Shown in pieces: positions 1-9,105 of a stretch of DNA of 34,713 nt. Position 1 is the stretch's first letter. Each line of letters starts with the position of its first letter. A program made the position numbers and the translations under genes. Below the pieces are notes generated by a model that was not told the DNA's origin, made no database searches, and saw only the letters and a program-made list of their open reading frames with translations. This stretch comes from Chloroflexota bacterium (GTDB lineage Bacteria > Chloroflexota > Anaerolineae > Anaerolineales > Villigracilaceae): positions 1-34,713 of the forward strand of contig JACAET010000020.1 of assembly GCA_013388685.1 (NCBI GenBank). Reading direction: 5' to 3'.

Positions 1-825
1 CGCACGCTCACCCATGAGGGGCGCGAACGCGGTTACCGGCTGCATGTGCCAGAGTCGCTCGATTTCGGTCAGCCCGCCGCGCTGGTGTTGTCGCTGCACG
101 GCGGCGGGGGGAACGCCGACCTCCATCGGCGCATGGACGGGTTCGAGGAACTCGCCGATGAAAAAGGCTTTATCGTCGTCTATCCCAACGGCACAGGCAA
201 ACTTCAGAACGCCATCCTGACCTGGAACGGCGGGACATGCTGCGGCTACGCCCAGCAAAACAACGTGGACGATGTCGGTTTCATCCGCGCTCTGATTGCC
301 GAACTCGAAAGCGAATACGCCATTGACCCGCAGCGCATCTACGTTACCGGCATGTCCAACGGAGGCATCATGGCGTACCGCCTGGCGTGCGAAGCCTCCG
401 ATCTGATTGCCGCCATCGCTCCTGTCGCCGGGACGTTGAACTACGAACCCTGCCAGCCCGCTCAGCCCGTCTCGGTGATTCACTTTCACGGCATGGACGA
501 TACCCACCTGCCCTACGATGGCGGCGTAGGTGCCGATTCTCTTATCGGGGTAGATTTCGCTTCGGTGCAGGAGTCGCTTGACTTCTGGATGACATTCAAC
601 GGCTGCAATCCCCAGCCGCAAACCGAGACCTTTGCCGACATCCGGCATCAGGTCTGGGATGAGTGCCGGCAGGAGACGGCGGTGGAACTGTACACCATCA
701 TCGGCGGCAAACATGCTTGGCCCGGCAGCGCCGGCCCCGCCTGGGCGGGCGGCGACGAACCGACGCAGACCATCTCCGCTTCGGAGTTGATTTGGGAGTT
801 TTTCGCCGCGCATTCCAAGCCGTAA
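1..825 (+). CDS. PHB depolymerase / LpqC-like esterase (5' partial)
   Basis: Alpha/beta-hydrolase of the polyhydroxybutyrate depolymerase/feruloyl esterase-like family, which cleaves ester bonds and is usually secreted. The frame is open from base 1, and the residues before the first possible GTG start (position 46), including a GYRLHVPES stretch, match the usual beginning of the hydrolase domain. The real start and any signal peptide therefore lie outside the window. Visible elements in order are the oxyanion-type LHGGGG loop, the nucleophile elbow TGMSNGG (Ser at about base 355), an acidic residue in HGMDDTHLPYDGG, and the catalytic-type His in GGKHAWPG near the end. Four Cys residues could form disulfides in an exported protein. 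It converges on phnX across a 130-nt gap filled with hairpins. The family call is firm; the substrate is not known. Confidence 0.85.
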   Translation, partial: RTLTHEGRERGYRLHVPESLDFGQPAALVLSLHGGGGNADLHRRMDGFEELADEKGFIVVYPNGTGKLQNAILTWNGGTCCGYAQQNNVDDVGFIRALIAELESEYAIDPQRIYVTGMSNGGIMAYRLACEASDLIAAIAPVAGTLNYEPCQPAQPVSVIHFHGMDDTHLPYDGGVGADSLIGVDFASVQESLDFWMTFNGCNPQPQTETFADIRHQVWDECRQETAVELYTIIGGKHAWPGSAGPAWAGGDEPTQTISASELIWEFFAAHSKP

Positions 826-832
826 GCCACCC

Positions 833-949
833 CGCCCGGACATTCGTGTCCGGGCGGTCTCATCCAAAGCCATCTGAAGACGGCTAACGCCCGGCTATTC
901 AGTCCGCTTGAGCGGACTTCGTACGCATAGCCCGGAGATTGATCTCCGG
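833..949. repeat. Cluster of four consecutive hairpins between convergent genes
   Basis: Four back-to-back inverted repeats fill the gap between the esterase and phnX. They are 833-856 (10-bp perfect stem CGCCCGGACA with a TTCG loop), 868-885 (8 bp, one mismatch), 901-918 (AGTCCGCT/AGCGGACT, 2-nt loop) and 932-949 (CCGGAGAT/ATCTCCGG, 2-nt loop). None is followed by a clear T-run. The layout resembles dispersed REP-type palindromes and probably also ends transcription from both sides. Function is inferred. Confidence 0.75.
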
Positions 950-955
950 ACGGCG

Positions 956-1783
956 CTACGGCTTTTCCCCTCGCGCCAGGCGAAATTCGATGTCGCTGAT
1001 GAGATTGGGCAAATCCCAAATGCCCTCGATGACGTAATGCGCGCCAGCCTGGTACAACTGCGTCTCCGCCTTTGCGAGCGCCGCAGTCCGCTCCTGGTCG
1101 GAAAGGGCTTCGAACGCTTCCTGGGTCAGACCGATCAGGTTGCCGGTTTGGGAGAGACCTACCGCCCATGTGCCGGCGTTAAGGCCTTCTTCGATGTCCG
1201 CGAGCGTGTCCCCCACTTTGACCACTGCCTCCACCGGGAAGACGTTCAAATTCATCATGTTCTGGTACACCATCCAGGGGTAGGGTCTGCCGTTCGGCAC
1301 TTCATCGGGGCAGACGGTGGAGTCGGGCGCGTAGCCCTTCTCTGCCGCGGCCGGCATCAACGCATCCATCATCGCGCGGATGTACCCCGTCGTCGAGCCG
1401 ATTTTGAGTCCGCGTTGGCGGAGTTCTTCGATGGCTTGCAGACAACCGGGGATGGGTTCGGCGTACTCTTTGACCACTTCGATTTGCATCGGCACGAACG
1501 CTTCGAACAAACTGTCAATATCGGCATCCGAAGCGGGAGCGCCGTGTTGGGTTTCCCATGCCGCCGCCACAGACGGGCGGGCAAGGATCGCCCGCAGGTG
1601 GTCCTTTTTCATCAGCCCCATGCCTGAGCGGGCATCGGCGGCAGTAATGGTCACACCGCGCTCTGCGAATAGACGAATGAAAACCGCTGTGGGCGCAAAC
1701 GAGCCGAAGTCAACGGTCGTCCCGGCCCAATCCAATATCACTGCCTGAACCTTGCCGCGATAGGTGCGTTTGAAGGAAAACAT
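956..1783 (-). CDS. phnX: Phosphonoacetaldehyde hydrolase PhnX
   Basis: HAD-superfamily phosphonatase, 275 aa. It hydrolyses phosphonoacetaldehyde to acetaldehyde and phosphate, the last step of AEP degradation in the cytoplasm. The nucleophilic Asp lies in AVILDWAGTTVDFGS (about residue 18). The Schiff-base Lys expected for PhnX, as opposed to other HAD enzymes, is in MGLMKKDHLR (about residue 59), and GSTTGYI and VGDTLADIEEG complete the HAD motifs. An upstream in-frame ATG (1894) would overlap phnW by more than 100 nt. The ATG at 1783 lies two bases after the phnW stop and places the HAD motif at the usual N-terminal distance, so it was chosen. It is the last gene of the five-gene AEP operon. 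The role is well supported by both motifs and context. Confidence 0.96.
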   Translation of the reverse strand: MFSFKRTYRGKVQAVILDWAGTTVDFGSFAPTAVFIRLFAERGVTITAADARSGMGLMKKDHLRAILARPSVAAAWETQHGAPASDADIDSLFEAFVPMQIEVVKEYAEPIPGCLQAIEELRQRGLKIGSTTGYIRAMMDALMPAAAEKGYAPDSTVCPDEVPNGRPYPWMVYQNMMNLNVFPVEAVVKVGDTLADIEEGLNAGTWAVGLSQTGNLIGLTQEAFEALSDQERTAALAKAETQLYQAGAHYVIEGIWDLPNLISDIEFRLARGEKP

Positions 1784-1785
1784 GG

Positions 1786-2904
1786 TTACTCCACAAGTTG
1801 AATGTCCATCTCTTTCAAGACAACTTTGATGGCGAACATCAGCCCCTTGACGTCGGATGTCTTCAGCCGCCCCACATGCCCAATGCGAAAGCAATCGGCA
1901 TGGCTGAGTTTGCCGGGGTAAATCAAAAATCCTCTTTCGCTCAAGGACGCATAGAACCTGCGGAAGTCGAAGTTGGGATGCGAAGGATAATGGAATGAAG
2001 TGATGATATACCCGCGATGGTCAGGCGGGAGATAGGGCTTGAACCCCATTGCCTCCATCGCCGACAGCGTAATTTCGTAATTACGCTGATAGCGTTTGCC
2101 GCGCGCCGTCACGCCGCCTTCTTTTTCCAACTCCAACAGCGCCTGCCGAAAGGCAAGGATGGCATGAATGGGCGGCGTGAAGCGGAATTGTCCGTCGCCC
2201 TCCAGGCCTTTCCACTGGTCATACAGGTCGAGACTCAAAGTGCGGGCATAGCCCTCGGTCTGTTGCAGCGTTTCGACTTTCGCCAGCACGAACGAAAAGC
2301 CCGGCACGCCCTCGATACATTTGTTGGAAGACGAAATTAGGTAATCAATGTTGCAGGCGGCGAGGTCAACAGGATACGCGCCGAAACTGCTCATCGCGTC
2401 CACGAAATAGATTTTGCCGAACGCTTTGGCGATTTTCCCATATTCTTCGATGGGATTGATGATGCCTGTCGTGGTCTCACAATGGACGACGGCGACATGC
2501 GTGATGTCGGGGTCGGACTCCAACGCCTCTTTCATGGACGTTGGGCTTGGCACCTCGTCTTCGGCGGTTCTCAATACGGCGGTGGGGATGCGGTGAATGT
2601 TCGCAATCTTCAACATGCGCTCGCCGTATGCCCCGTTGATGAGGATGAGCCACTTGCCGTCCTGCGGAAGGGTGGAAGAGAGAACCGCTTCCACGCCAAA
2701 AGTTCCGCTGCCCTGCATGAGGATGGACGTGTATTCTTCGTGTCCATCGCCTAACCCGACCAGCCGTGAACGCACATCCCGGACGACTTCGATGAATGCC
2801 GCATCGCGTGAACCGAGGTCGCGCAGCATGGCGCGCTTGGTGGACGCGCTGGTGTTCAGCGGTCCCGGCGTAAAGAGGGCTTTATCTTTATGCCCAGAAA
2901 TCAT
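1786..2904 (-). CDS. phnW: 2-aminoethylphosphonate--pyruvate transaminase PhnW
   Basis: Class V PLP-dependent aminotransferase, 372 aa. It moves the amino group of AEP to pyruvate, giving phosphonoacetaldehyde and alanine. The N-terminal [20 protein letters not shown] segment is the family hallmark. The cofactor Lys is in [13 protein letters not shown] (about residue 195), preceded by the PLP-ring Asp in [12 protein letters not shown] Shine-Dalgarno AGGAG (minus strand, 2911-2915) sits 6 nt before the ATG. It follows the permease gene by 18 nt and precedes phnX by 2 nt, so the three are translationally close. Length is normal for PhnW and no key residue is missing. Confidence 0.97.
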   Translation of the reverse strand: MISGHKDKALFTPGPLNTSASTKRAMLRDLGSRDAAFIEVVRDVRSRLVGLGDGHEEYTSILMQGSGTFGVEAVLSSTLPQDGKWLILINGAYGERMLKIANIHRIPTAVLRTAEDEVPSPTSMKEALESDPDITHVAVVHCETTTGIINPIEEYGKIAKAFGKIYFVDAMSSFGAYPVDLAACNIDYLISSSNKCIEGVPGFSFVLAKVETLQQTEGYARTLSLDLYDQWKGLEGDGQFRFTPPIHAILAFRQALLELEKEGGVTARGKRYQRNYEITLSAMEAMGFKPYLPPDHRGYIITSFHYPSHPNFDFRRFYASLSERGFLIYPGKLSHADCFRIGHVGRLKTSDVKGLMFAIKVVLKEMDIQLVE

Positions 2905-2922
2905 AATTCGCTCCTGAAAAAT

Positions 2923-4683
2923 TCAACGCGCCTTCCAGGCTTGGGCGCGGCGGGAGATGCCGCGCGTCGCCAGGTCATACAACAGCCGCACGCCGACGCT
3001 GGTCAAAATCACCAGCACCGACATCGCCGCCGCGGCGGCTGTGTCGCCCGCGTCGTCCATGTTGACGATGGCAACCGAAGCCAGTTTCAGGCGCGGCGAA
3101 TACAAAAAGACCACTGCCGAGACCGTCACCATCGCATTGACAAAATAGTACATCGCAATTTCCAACAGCGCGGGCAGGCTCAACGGAACGGTCACATTCC
3201 AAAACGTGCGATAGAACGGCACGCCCAGCGATTCCGAAACCGCCTCGAATTCCCGGTCCAATTGTTTGAGTGCGGTGGTGGCGGTCATGAAACTGACGGT
3301 GTAAAAGTGGACGATATTCGCCAGCACCAGAATCCCCATCGTGCCGTACAGAAACGAGAACGGGTTGGGAATGACAAGCCCGCCGAACTTCCATTGCAGG
3401 GGATTGAAGAAAAAGATATACGCCAGCCCAATGACCATGCCGGGCAGGGCGACGGGAATCATCGAAATGAAATAGGCAAACGAGCGGGCAGGCTTGAAAG
3501 TCTTCAACTTCTCGATCAGGTAGGCGCTGAAAAAGGTGATGGCTGTCCCAAAGAGAGCGGTATAGAACGACATGCGGATACTGTTCCAAAACGCGCCGTA
3601 GCCCCCGCCACCCACCGTCGAAAAGTCGAAATGCCTGAGCGAGAAGTTCAACTTGTAGGGCCAGAGTTCCACCATCGAAGCCAGAAAGACCGTGGCGATG
3701 ACCGTGAAAATCAACAGCGTTATCGAAAGACAATAGACGAATGCCGCCCGATCCAGCCAGGGGTTGGCTTTGGGCTGATAGGGGACCGAGCGCGCCGAGA
3801 GCGCGGCGGTTTGTCGACGCTGGACGATTCTGTCCACCACGAAAGCCATCACGGTGGGAATCAGCAGCAACATGCTGATTGCCGCACCCATCTCGAAATT
3901 TTGCTGACCGATGACCTGCTTGTAAATATCGGTTGCCAGCACGTTGTAATTTCCGCCCACCACCTTTGGCACGCCGAAATCGGTGAAGACCAGCGTAAAG
4001 GTCACGAACGCCGCGCTCACCAGACCATACCTCAGGCTCGGCAGGGTGACGGTCAAAAACGTCCGCATGGGCGAGGCTTGCAGCGACTCGCTTGCTTCGT
4101 ACAGCCGCGCATCTGCCAGGCTCGCCGCAACCATCAAAATCATCACCGCCTGCGGAAAGACATACAGCAGTTCGCCCAGCAGAATCCCGTTGAAGCCGTA
4201 CAGATTGATGTCCCAGCCCTGCCAGCCCAACGCCTCGAACGCGCCGCCGAAGCCTGTGGTAATCAATCCCTTTTTGCCGAACAGGTACACCAGTCCAATG
4301 CCGTGCGCCAGCGGCGGCACATACAGGGGCAGCATGGCTGCCAGCAAAAAATAGCGCTTCCAGGCCATGCGCGTGCGCGTCAGGGCGTAGGCATACCCAA
4401 ACGCCAACACCAGAGCCAGCCCCGCCACCGAAAGCGAAACCTCCATGCTGTTGGTCAGCGAAATCGAAAGCGCGGGCGTGCTGAAATACCGCTCGTAATT
4501 TGCCGCGCCGACAAAGTTGCCGTTCTTGTCCTGCAAACTGCGCTGAATCAGCGGGAAGAGCGGAAAGACAATCCCCAGCAGCAGCCAAAAGATGACCAGC
4601 GCAATCAGCAGGCGTTTCAGGCGCTCTTCCGTCCACTCGAAGCCGACGGCTTTTTTCTGTGCAAGCGAAGCGGCGCTCTGCAT
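2923..4683 (-). CDS. AEP-type ABC transporter permease, two fused permease domains
   Basis: Inner-membrane permease of 586 aa, about twice the size of a single ABC permease, carrying two BPD_transp_1 domains and about 12 hydrophobic segments. Each half has its own EAA coupling loop: [19 protein letters not shown] in the N-half and a second of the same kind ([19 protein letters not shown]) in the C-half. This corresponds to PhnU and PhnV of the putative AEP transporter joined in one chain, an arrangement also common in FbpB-type iron transporters. The ATG lies two bases after the ATPase stop. Substrate is assigned from the adjacent PhnS-like binding protein and phnW/phnX; iron or thiamine transport is the family alternative but is disfavoured by context. 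Confidence 0.92.
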   Translation of the reverse strand: MQSAASLAQKKAVGFEWTEERLKRLLIALVIFWLLLGIVFPLFPLIQRSLQDKNGNFVGAANYERYFSTPALSISLTNSMEVSLSVAGLALVLAFGYAYALTRTRMAWKRYFLLAAMLPLYVPPLAHGIGLVYLFGKKGLITTGFGGAFEALGWQGWDINLYGFNGILLGELLYVFPQAVMILMVAASLADARLYEASESLQASPMRTFLTVTLPSLRYGLVSAAFVTFTLVFTDFGVPKVVGGNYNVLATDIYKQVIGQQNFEMGAAISMLLLIPTVMAFVVDRIVQRRQTAALSARSVPYQPKANPWLDRAAFVYCLSITLLIFTVIATVFLASMVELWPYKLNFSLRHFDFSTVGGGGYGAFWNSIRMSFYTALFGTAITFFSAYLIEKLKTFKPARSFAYFISMIPVALPGMVIGLAYIFFFNPLQWKFGGLVIPNPFSFLYGTMGILVLANIVHFYTVSFMTATTALKQLDREFEAVSESLGVPFYRTFWNVTVPLSLPALLEIAMYYFVNAMVTVSAVVFLYSPRLKLASVAIVNMDDAGDTAAAAAMSVLVILTSVGVRLLYDLATRGISRRAQAWKAR

Positions 4684-4685
4684 GG

Positions 4686-5765
4686 TTACCCCGCCGCCGA
4701 TTGGTAAACCCGCAAATGGCTGGGCGGCAGATGAACGGGCAATTCCACCCCCGCGCGGATTTCGATGTTGTGGGTATTCTCCGGCGGCATGTAAGCCACC
4801 ATTTTATCATTCTGACCAATCCGCAAGTGCAGGCGATAGAAGGGTCCCATGAATTCGACCTCATGCACCCGCGCCCGCAGGATGTTGCCCGCTTGACCGT
4901 TCTGCGCCACTTGAACCCGCTCAGGGCGAATGGCGAGAGTCACCGGCTGACCCGCCCACTGAGCAATCGGCTGCTCGATGAACAGCGCGTCATCCCCGAC
5001 CTGAACCTGATTCTGCCCCCCAGCCGCCGCCACGCCTGGAATGAAGTTCATCAACCCGACGAAATCCGCCACAAACGGCGTGGCAGGCTGGAAGTAAATC
5101 TCCTCAGGCGTGCCGACTTGCACCACGCGCCCTTGTTCCATCACCACCACGCGGTCCGCCATCGTCAAGGCTTCCTCCTGGTCATGGCTGACCATGACGG
5201 TGGTAATGCCCAACTGTTTTTGAAGCCGCGCAATCTCGATTCGCAGGCTGGCGCGCACCCGCGCATCCAGCGCCGAAAGCGGTTCGTCAAGCAGGAGCAA
5301 GCCGGGCGAAATGGCGAGCGCGCGCGCCAGCGCCACCCGCTGCTGTTGACCGCCGCTCAATTGCGCGGGAAACCGTCCGCCGTATTCGGGCAGTCCCACC
5401 AGTTCGAGCAGTTCGTTCACCCGTGTCTTGATTTTTTCCTTCGGCTCTTTGCGATTCTCCAGCCCATAGGCGATGTTCTGAAAAACCGTCAGGTTGGGAA
5501 ACAACGCATAGGATTGGAAGACAATCCCAAAGTTCCGTTTCGAGGGCGGCAGGCGGGTCACATCCTGTCCCGCCTGGAGAATCCGCCCCTGGCTGGCGTC
5601 CTCCAATCCCGCGATGATTCGCAGCAGGGTGGTCTTGCCGCATCCGCTCGGACCGAGCAGGAAGATGAATTCGCCCTCCTGAACCTCCAGCGAAACGTCA
5701 TCGAGCGCGATGGTCTTATCGAATTTCTTGGTAACGGATTGTATTTGCAGATAGGGTGGCGGCAT
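4686..5765 (-). CDS. AEP-type ABC transporter ATP-binding protein (PhnT-like)
   Basis: ABC ATPase of the PotA/FbpC/PhnT group, 359 aa. It drives AEP uptake through the fused permease downstream. Walker A is [16 protein letters not shown] (about residues 35-50), followed by a Q-loop, the signature [15 protein letters not shown], Walker [13 protein letters not shown] and the switch His in [11 protein letters not shown]-terminal TOBE-like region follows. The frame is open further upstream to 5819, but that stretch encodes part of a hairpin and no conserved sequence. The ATG at 5765 begins [15 protein letters not shown], the normal beginning of this family, and was preferred although no strong ribosome-binding site is seen. 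Confidence 0.92.
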   Translation of the reverse strand: MPPPYLQIQSVTKKFDKTIALDDVSLEVQEGEFIFLLGPSGCGKTTLLRIIAGLEDASQGRILQAGQDVTRLPPSKRNFGIVFQSYALFPNLTVFQNIAYGLENRKEPKEKIKTRVNELLELVGLPEYGGRFPAQLSGGQQQRVALARALAISPGLLLLDEPLSALDARVRASLRIEIARLQKQLGITTVMVSHDQEEALTMADRVVVMEQGRVVQVGTPEEIYFQPATPFVADFVGLMNFIPGVAAAGGQNQVQVGDDALFIEQPIAQWAGQPVTLAIRPERVQVAQNGQAGNILRARVHEVEFMGPFYRLHLRIGQNDKMVAYMPPENTHNIEIRAGVELPVHLPPSHLRVYQSAAG

Positions 5766-5788
5766 CGGTCTGTCTATAAATGCCAAAT

Positions 5789-5847
5789 CCGATGGCGAAC
5801 CATCGGAGAGGCGCAACACAGGGATGGGAGCGTTCCACCCCCATCCC
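5789..5847. repeat. Two hairpins between binding-protein gene and transporter genes
   Basis: Two perfect stems lie in the 99-nt gap between the binding-protein gene and the ATPase gene: 5821-5828/5840-5847 (GGGATGGG/CCCATCCC) and 5789-5795/5800-5806 (CCGATGG, CGAA loop, CCATCGG). Neither is followed by a full U-tract on the minus strand, although an AT-rich run comes after the second. In many ABC operons such hairpins stabilise the binding-protein mRNA or partly stop transcription, giving excess binding protein. That role is inferred here. Confidence 0.7.
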
Positions 5848-5864
5848 CGTTGGGTAAATTCGTC

Positions 5865-6914
5865 TTACTTGGGTTCAGATTTGGAGTCGTAGCGCGTCAG
5901 CCATTCGGTCAAAACGCTTTCGCGGTTGGCGGCAGCCCAATTGAAGTCGTTTTCGATGAGTTGGGCAATCGGGTCGGCGGGGTAGCCCTCGGGGATGGCG
6001 ACGCTGGTCTCGGCGGCGGTGACGGGGTAACTTTCGGCGTACTTGACCATGATTTCTTCGCTAATTGCCCAGTCCAGGAAGGTTTTGGCGGCGGGATTGA
6101 TGTTCGCTTTCTTGACCAGCGCGTTGGCTTCGATGTCCCAGCCAGAACCTTCGGTCGGGAAGACTGCCACCACAGGCTGACCTTCTGCCTTTTGCTTGAT
6201 GGCGCGGTAGTCGAAAGAAATGCCAATCACGGTCTCACCCGCGCCTGCCATCTTGCAAGGCTTGGAGCCGGAGTGGGTGTAAACCGCAATGTTCTCATGC
6301 AGCGCGTCGAGGTATTTCCAGCCTTCCTCCTCGCCCTTCAACTGGAGAATGGCAGACACCGTGAGGTAGCCCGTGCCGGAGGAGTTGGGGTTGGGCATGA
6401 CGATATGCCCTTTATAAACAGGGTCAATCAAATCTTCCCACGATTCGGGCATGGGCAAGCCTTTGGCTTCCAGTTCCACCGTATTGACGCAAACGGCGGA
6501 GAACCAGGCATCAATGCCCACCCAATGCGGCGGGTTGGCAGAGTCGCGGAAGGTCGGGCGGATTTTGTCCAGGCCGGCGGGGGCGTAGGGTTCGAGCATC
6601 CCCTGCTGGTCGGCAACCAACAGGCTGGAAGCGGCGAGACCCCAAACCACATCTGCCTGCGGGTTGTCTTTTTCCGCCAGCAATTTGGCCGTGACGATAC
6701 CCGTCGAATCGCGCACGATGTTGACTTTAATATCGGGGTATTTGGCTTCGAAGAGGGGCAGGTACACGGCAATCTGGTCGTCTTCGAGCGCGGTGTAGAC
6801 GGTGATTTCACCAGAGGTGGCTTTTTCAGCCGTTCCCGCGCCTCCGCAAGCGGAAAGCGCGAACGCCGCCACAAGAATTACAGAAAAAATAACTTGCCAG
6901 CGAGAGAGCCTCAT
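5865..6914 (-). CDS. AEP ABC transporter substrate-binding lipoprotein (PhnS-like)
   Basis: Extracytoplasmic solute-binding protein, 349 aa, of the putative AEP transporter family. The N-terminus is a lipoprotein signal: a basic start, a hydrophobic core, then the lipobox LSAC with Cys about residue 23. The mature part begins [15 protein letters not shown]. It carries segments typical of the AEP group, [24 protein letters not shown] and [13 protein letters not shown] strong Shine-Dalgarno AAAGGAG (minus strand, 6921-6927) sits 6 nt before the ATG. It is the first gene of the operon and the one expected to be most highly expressed. The family also holds Fe3+ binding proteins; the phnW/phnX neighbours decide for AEP. 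Confidence 0.93.
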   Translation of the reverse strand: MRLSRWQVIFSVILVAAFALSACGGAGTAEKATSGEITVYTALEDDQIAVYLPLFEAKYPDIKVNIVRDSTGIVTAKLLAEKDNPQADVVWGLAASSLLVADQQGMLEPYAPAGLDKIRPTFRDSANPPHWVGIDAWFSAVCVNTVELEAKGLPMPESWEDLIDPVYKGHIVMPNPNSSGTGYLTVSAILQLKGEEEGWKYLDALHENIAVYTHSGSKPCKMAGAGETVIGISFDYRAIKQKAEGQPVVAVFPTEGSGWDIEANALVKKANINPAAKTFLDWAISEEIMVKYAESYPVTAAETSVAIPEGYPADPIAQLIENDFNWAAANRESVLTEWLTRYDSKSEPK

Positions 6915-7326
6915 TTTTTTCTCCTTTGGGAATATTGACCTTGAAAAAATTCTATCGAATTCTCTTTAACGGGAGGTCAACACCCCGTATTGGTTTGGTT
7001 AAAATTAGACTCCAAAGGCGTTCTGTGACAGCCTCTCGAAGGCTGTAACCCTTCACTGTTGTTCAGGGCATGCCTTCGGGAGGGTTTTTCCTGCTTCACT
7101 TCCTCCAGCACGGCGCGTACCATGCGGCGGAAGAAATGCTTGCCTGTCAGCTGCAACATTCCGGCACTGCGGCTTTCTCCAAGCCTTGCGAAGGTTTCCT
7201 GCAGACCGGTCATCCTTTCTTTTTTGTATGGGAAAATGAAATGATTTTTTTTCATCCGCCGCGCAGGTGAGCAGTTACAATAATCTCCATGCCCGCCCTT
7301 CCACGGCGGGTTGGAGGCATCTCTTC
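6915..7326. other. Intergenic region between AEP operon and histidine kinase
   Basis: About 410 nt separate these divergent genes. It should hold the AEP operon promoter: a TTGACC -35-like hexamer is present on the minus strand at 6975-6980, but the best -10 candidate lies 20 nt away, so the call is weak. A perfect 7-bp hairpin, ACAGCCT/AGGCTGT with a 5-nt loop, is at 7028-7046. Weakly protein-like frames occur on both strands around 7060-7255 but lack ribosome-binding sites and recognisable domains. No RNA gene was recognised. Confidence 0.5.
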
Positions 7327-9084
7327 ATGAGCATGGAAACACCCACCGACTGGACGATCTGGCTTAAAAAACAGCAGCGGCTGGTCATTCTGTTCCTTTC
7401 CCGATTGATACTGGTTCTTGGCTTGATTGGCTTGACCATGACGTTGGAACGCGTCCTTCGGGAACGGAGTGTGAACTTCAATACAGTTTATTACTTCCTT
7501 GCCTACGTCCTCCTGCTCCTCCTCTTCCTGATTCGCAAGATTCCGGATACCTGGCGGTCGCTCGGATTTCTGCTTTTGCTGTACCTATTTGGCAGCGTGG
7601 CATTATACATTGGCTGGCTGGCGGGCAGCGGACGCCTGTTTTTACTGACGATGATTGTCGTCAGCGTGGTTCTGCTCGGTACGCGTGCCGGGTTGTATTC
7701 GGCGGGGTTGTGTTTCCTCACCTATGTGTTTTTCGGGCTGGCATTCAGCCGCGGCTGGCTGAAACTTGGCGTTCTGCCCGACCCGACAACCCCCGTTCCG
7801 GTGATTTTCGAGGGACTCGGTTTTGCCATAAACATCCTCACGGTGGGCGGAGGTCTCTGGTTTTTCGGCAAGGCGCTCATGGCGGCGGATCGTTCGAACC
7901 GCGAGATCCTGGAGGCGCGCGCCGCGCTGGATGCCAAGACCAGAGAACTGGAACAGGCAAACGAATTGCTCGCCAGACAGTCGCTTCAGACAATACAACA
8001 AAGCGAATCCAGAATGCGCGCCCTGCTCGAAGCCATTCCAGATATGATCTTTGAAATGGATCGCGAAGGCACCATCCTGCATTTCGTGCCGTCTTCGACC
8101 ATGAAACCGCTCCTGCCGCCGGAGGAATTCATAGGGAAAAAAATCTCGGATATCATGCCGTTCGATGTGGCTGAACAGACGTTGTTCAACATTCAGCGCA
8201 CGCTCGAGACGGGCATGTTGCAGGTATTCCAATATAAAATCATGGACCGCGAGGATTGCAAATTCTATGAAGCCAGTGTGATCAAAAGCGATGCGGAACG
8301 CGTGATCGCCATGGTGCGCGATATTACCGTGCGAAAATGGGCTGAGACCGAACGGGAAGAATTCATCAGCATGCTCGAAAGACAAAAAACCGAACTGGAA
8401 CAGCGAAACGCCGAATTAACCCAATTCGCTTATACAGTTTCGCACGATCTCAAATCGCCCTTGGTGACCATCAACGGCTATCTTGGCTATATCGAACAAG
8501 ATGCCGCTTCCGGCAATCTGGAGCGACTCAAGGCGGACACCCGGCGCATCCGGGAAGCGGTCAATAAAATGCACACGCTTCTCACCGAACTTCTCGAACT
8601 CTCGCGTATCGGCCGCATGATGAACGAGTTCGAGGATATCCCCTTTCACGAATTGGTAAAAGACTCGCTCGATATTGTCCACGGACAATTACTCGCCCGC
8701 CATGTCACGGTTCAGACACAACCCAACCTGCCTCTCGTCCACGGCGACCGCCAACGCCTGACCGAAGTCCTGCAAAACCTGCTTGACAATGCGGTCAAAT
8801 ATATGGGCGATCAATCCGCTCCGTTGATCGAAATCGGTCAGAGCGGGGAGGAGGACGGAAAGCCGGTTTTCTTCATCAGGGATAACGGCATGGGGATCGC
8901 CCCCGAATATCACGAGCGCATTTTCGGGCTTTTCAATAAATTGGATGCAAAATCGGAAGGTACGGGAGTTGGACTTGCCCTCGTGAAACGCATCATTGAA
9001 TTTCACGGAGGCAGGATCTGGGTCCAAAGCGAACCGCAGAAAGGCTCCACATTTTATTTTACGTTGCCGGTAAAAGGTCCTTAA
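7327..9084 (+). CDS. Membrane PAS sensor histidine kinase
   Basis: Sensor kinase of 585 aa. About six hydrophobic helices fill residues 20-180, then a short coiled-coil linker (about 190-225), a PAS domain (about 227-340, LLEAIPDMIFEMDREG onward), a HisKA dimerisation helix and a HATPase domain. The phospho-accepting His is in YTVSHDLKSPL (about residue 373). ATP-binding boxes are NLLDNAVKYM, DNGMGIAPEYHERIFGLF and GTGVGLALVKR. The frame is open from a GTG at 7267, but GGAGG at 7313-7317 lies 9 nt before the ATG at 7327, which was therefore chosen. There is no response regulator next to it, so the partner and signal are unknown. The downstream ABC-2 genes point the other way. Confidence 0.93.
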   Translation: MSMETPTDWTIWLKKQQRLVILFLSRLILVLGLIGLTMTLERVLRERSVNFNTVYYFLAYVLLLLLFLIRKIPDTWRSLGFLLLLYLFGSVALYIGWLAGSGRLFLLTMIVVSVVLLGTRAGLYSAGLCFLTYVFFGLAFSRGWLKLGVLPDPTTPVPVIFEGLGFAINILTVGGGLWFFGKALMAADRSNREILEARAALDAKTRELEQANELLARQSLQTIQQSESRMRALLEAIPDMIFEMDREGTILHFVPSSTMKPLLPPEEFIGKKISDIMPFDVAEQTLFNIQRTLETGMLQVFQYKIMDREDCKFYEASVIKSDAERVIAMVRDITVRKWAETEREEFISMLERQKTELEQRNAELTQFAYTVSHDLKSPLVTINGYLGYIEQDAASGNLERLKADTRRIREAVNKMHTLLTELLELSRIGRMMNEFEDIPFHELVKDSLDIVHGQLLARHVTVQTQPNLPLVHGDRQRLTEVLQNLLDNAVKYMGDQSAPLIEIGQSGEEDGKPVFFIRDNGMGIAPEYHERIFGLFNKLDAKSEGTGVGLALVKRIIEFHGGRIWVQSEPQKGSTFYFTLPVKGP

Positions 9085-9105
9085 AGCAGCGGCATTCGAT
9101 CGTCT

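Noticed and set aside
956..1894. Longer PhnX start at 1894
   Set aside because: The extra 37 residues overlap phnW and resemble nothing in PhnX. The ATG at 1783 fits the 2-nt operon junction.
2890..6938. Two very long plus-strand open frames (605 and 759 codons) antisense to the AEP operon
   Set aside because: They are rich in His, Arg, Gln and Gly with no domain, and exactly mirror coding genes with strong motifs on the other strand. GC-rich codon use keeps the antisense frame open.
6977..7255. Possible 92-codon minus-strand gene, or a 66-codon plus-strand gene, ahead of the histidine kinase
   Set aside because: No ribosome-binding site and no family resemblance; the C-terminal part of the minus frame is translated hairpin DNA. 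A degraded gene cannot be excluded.
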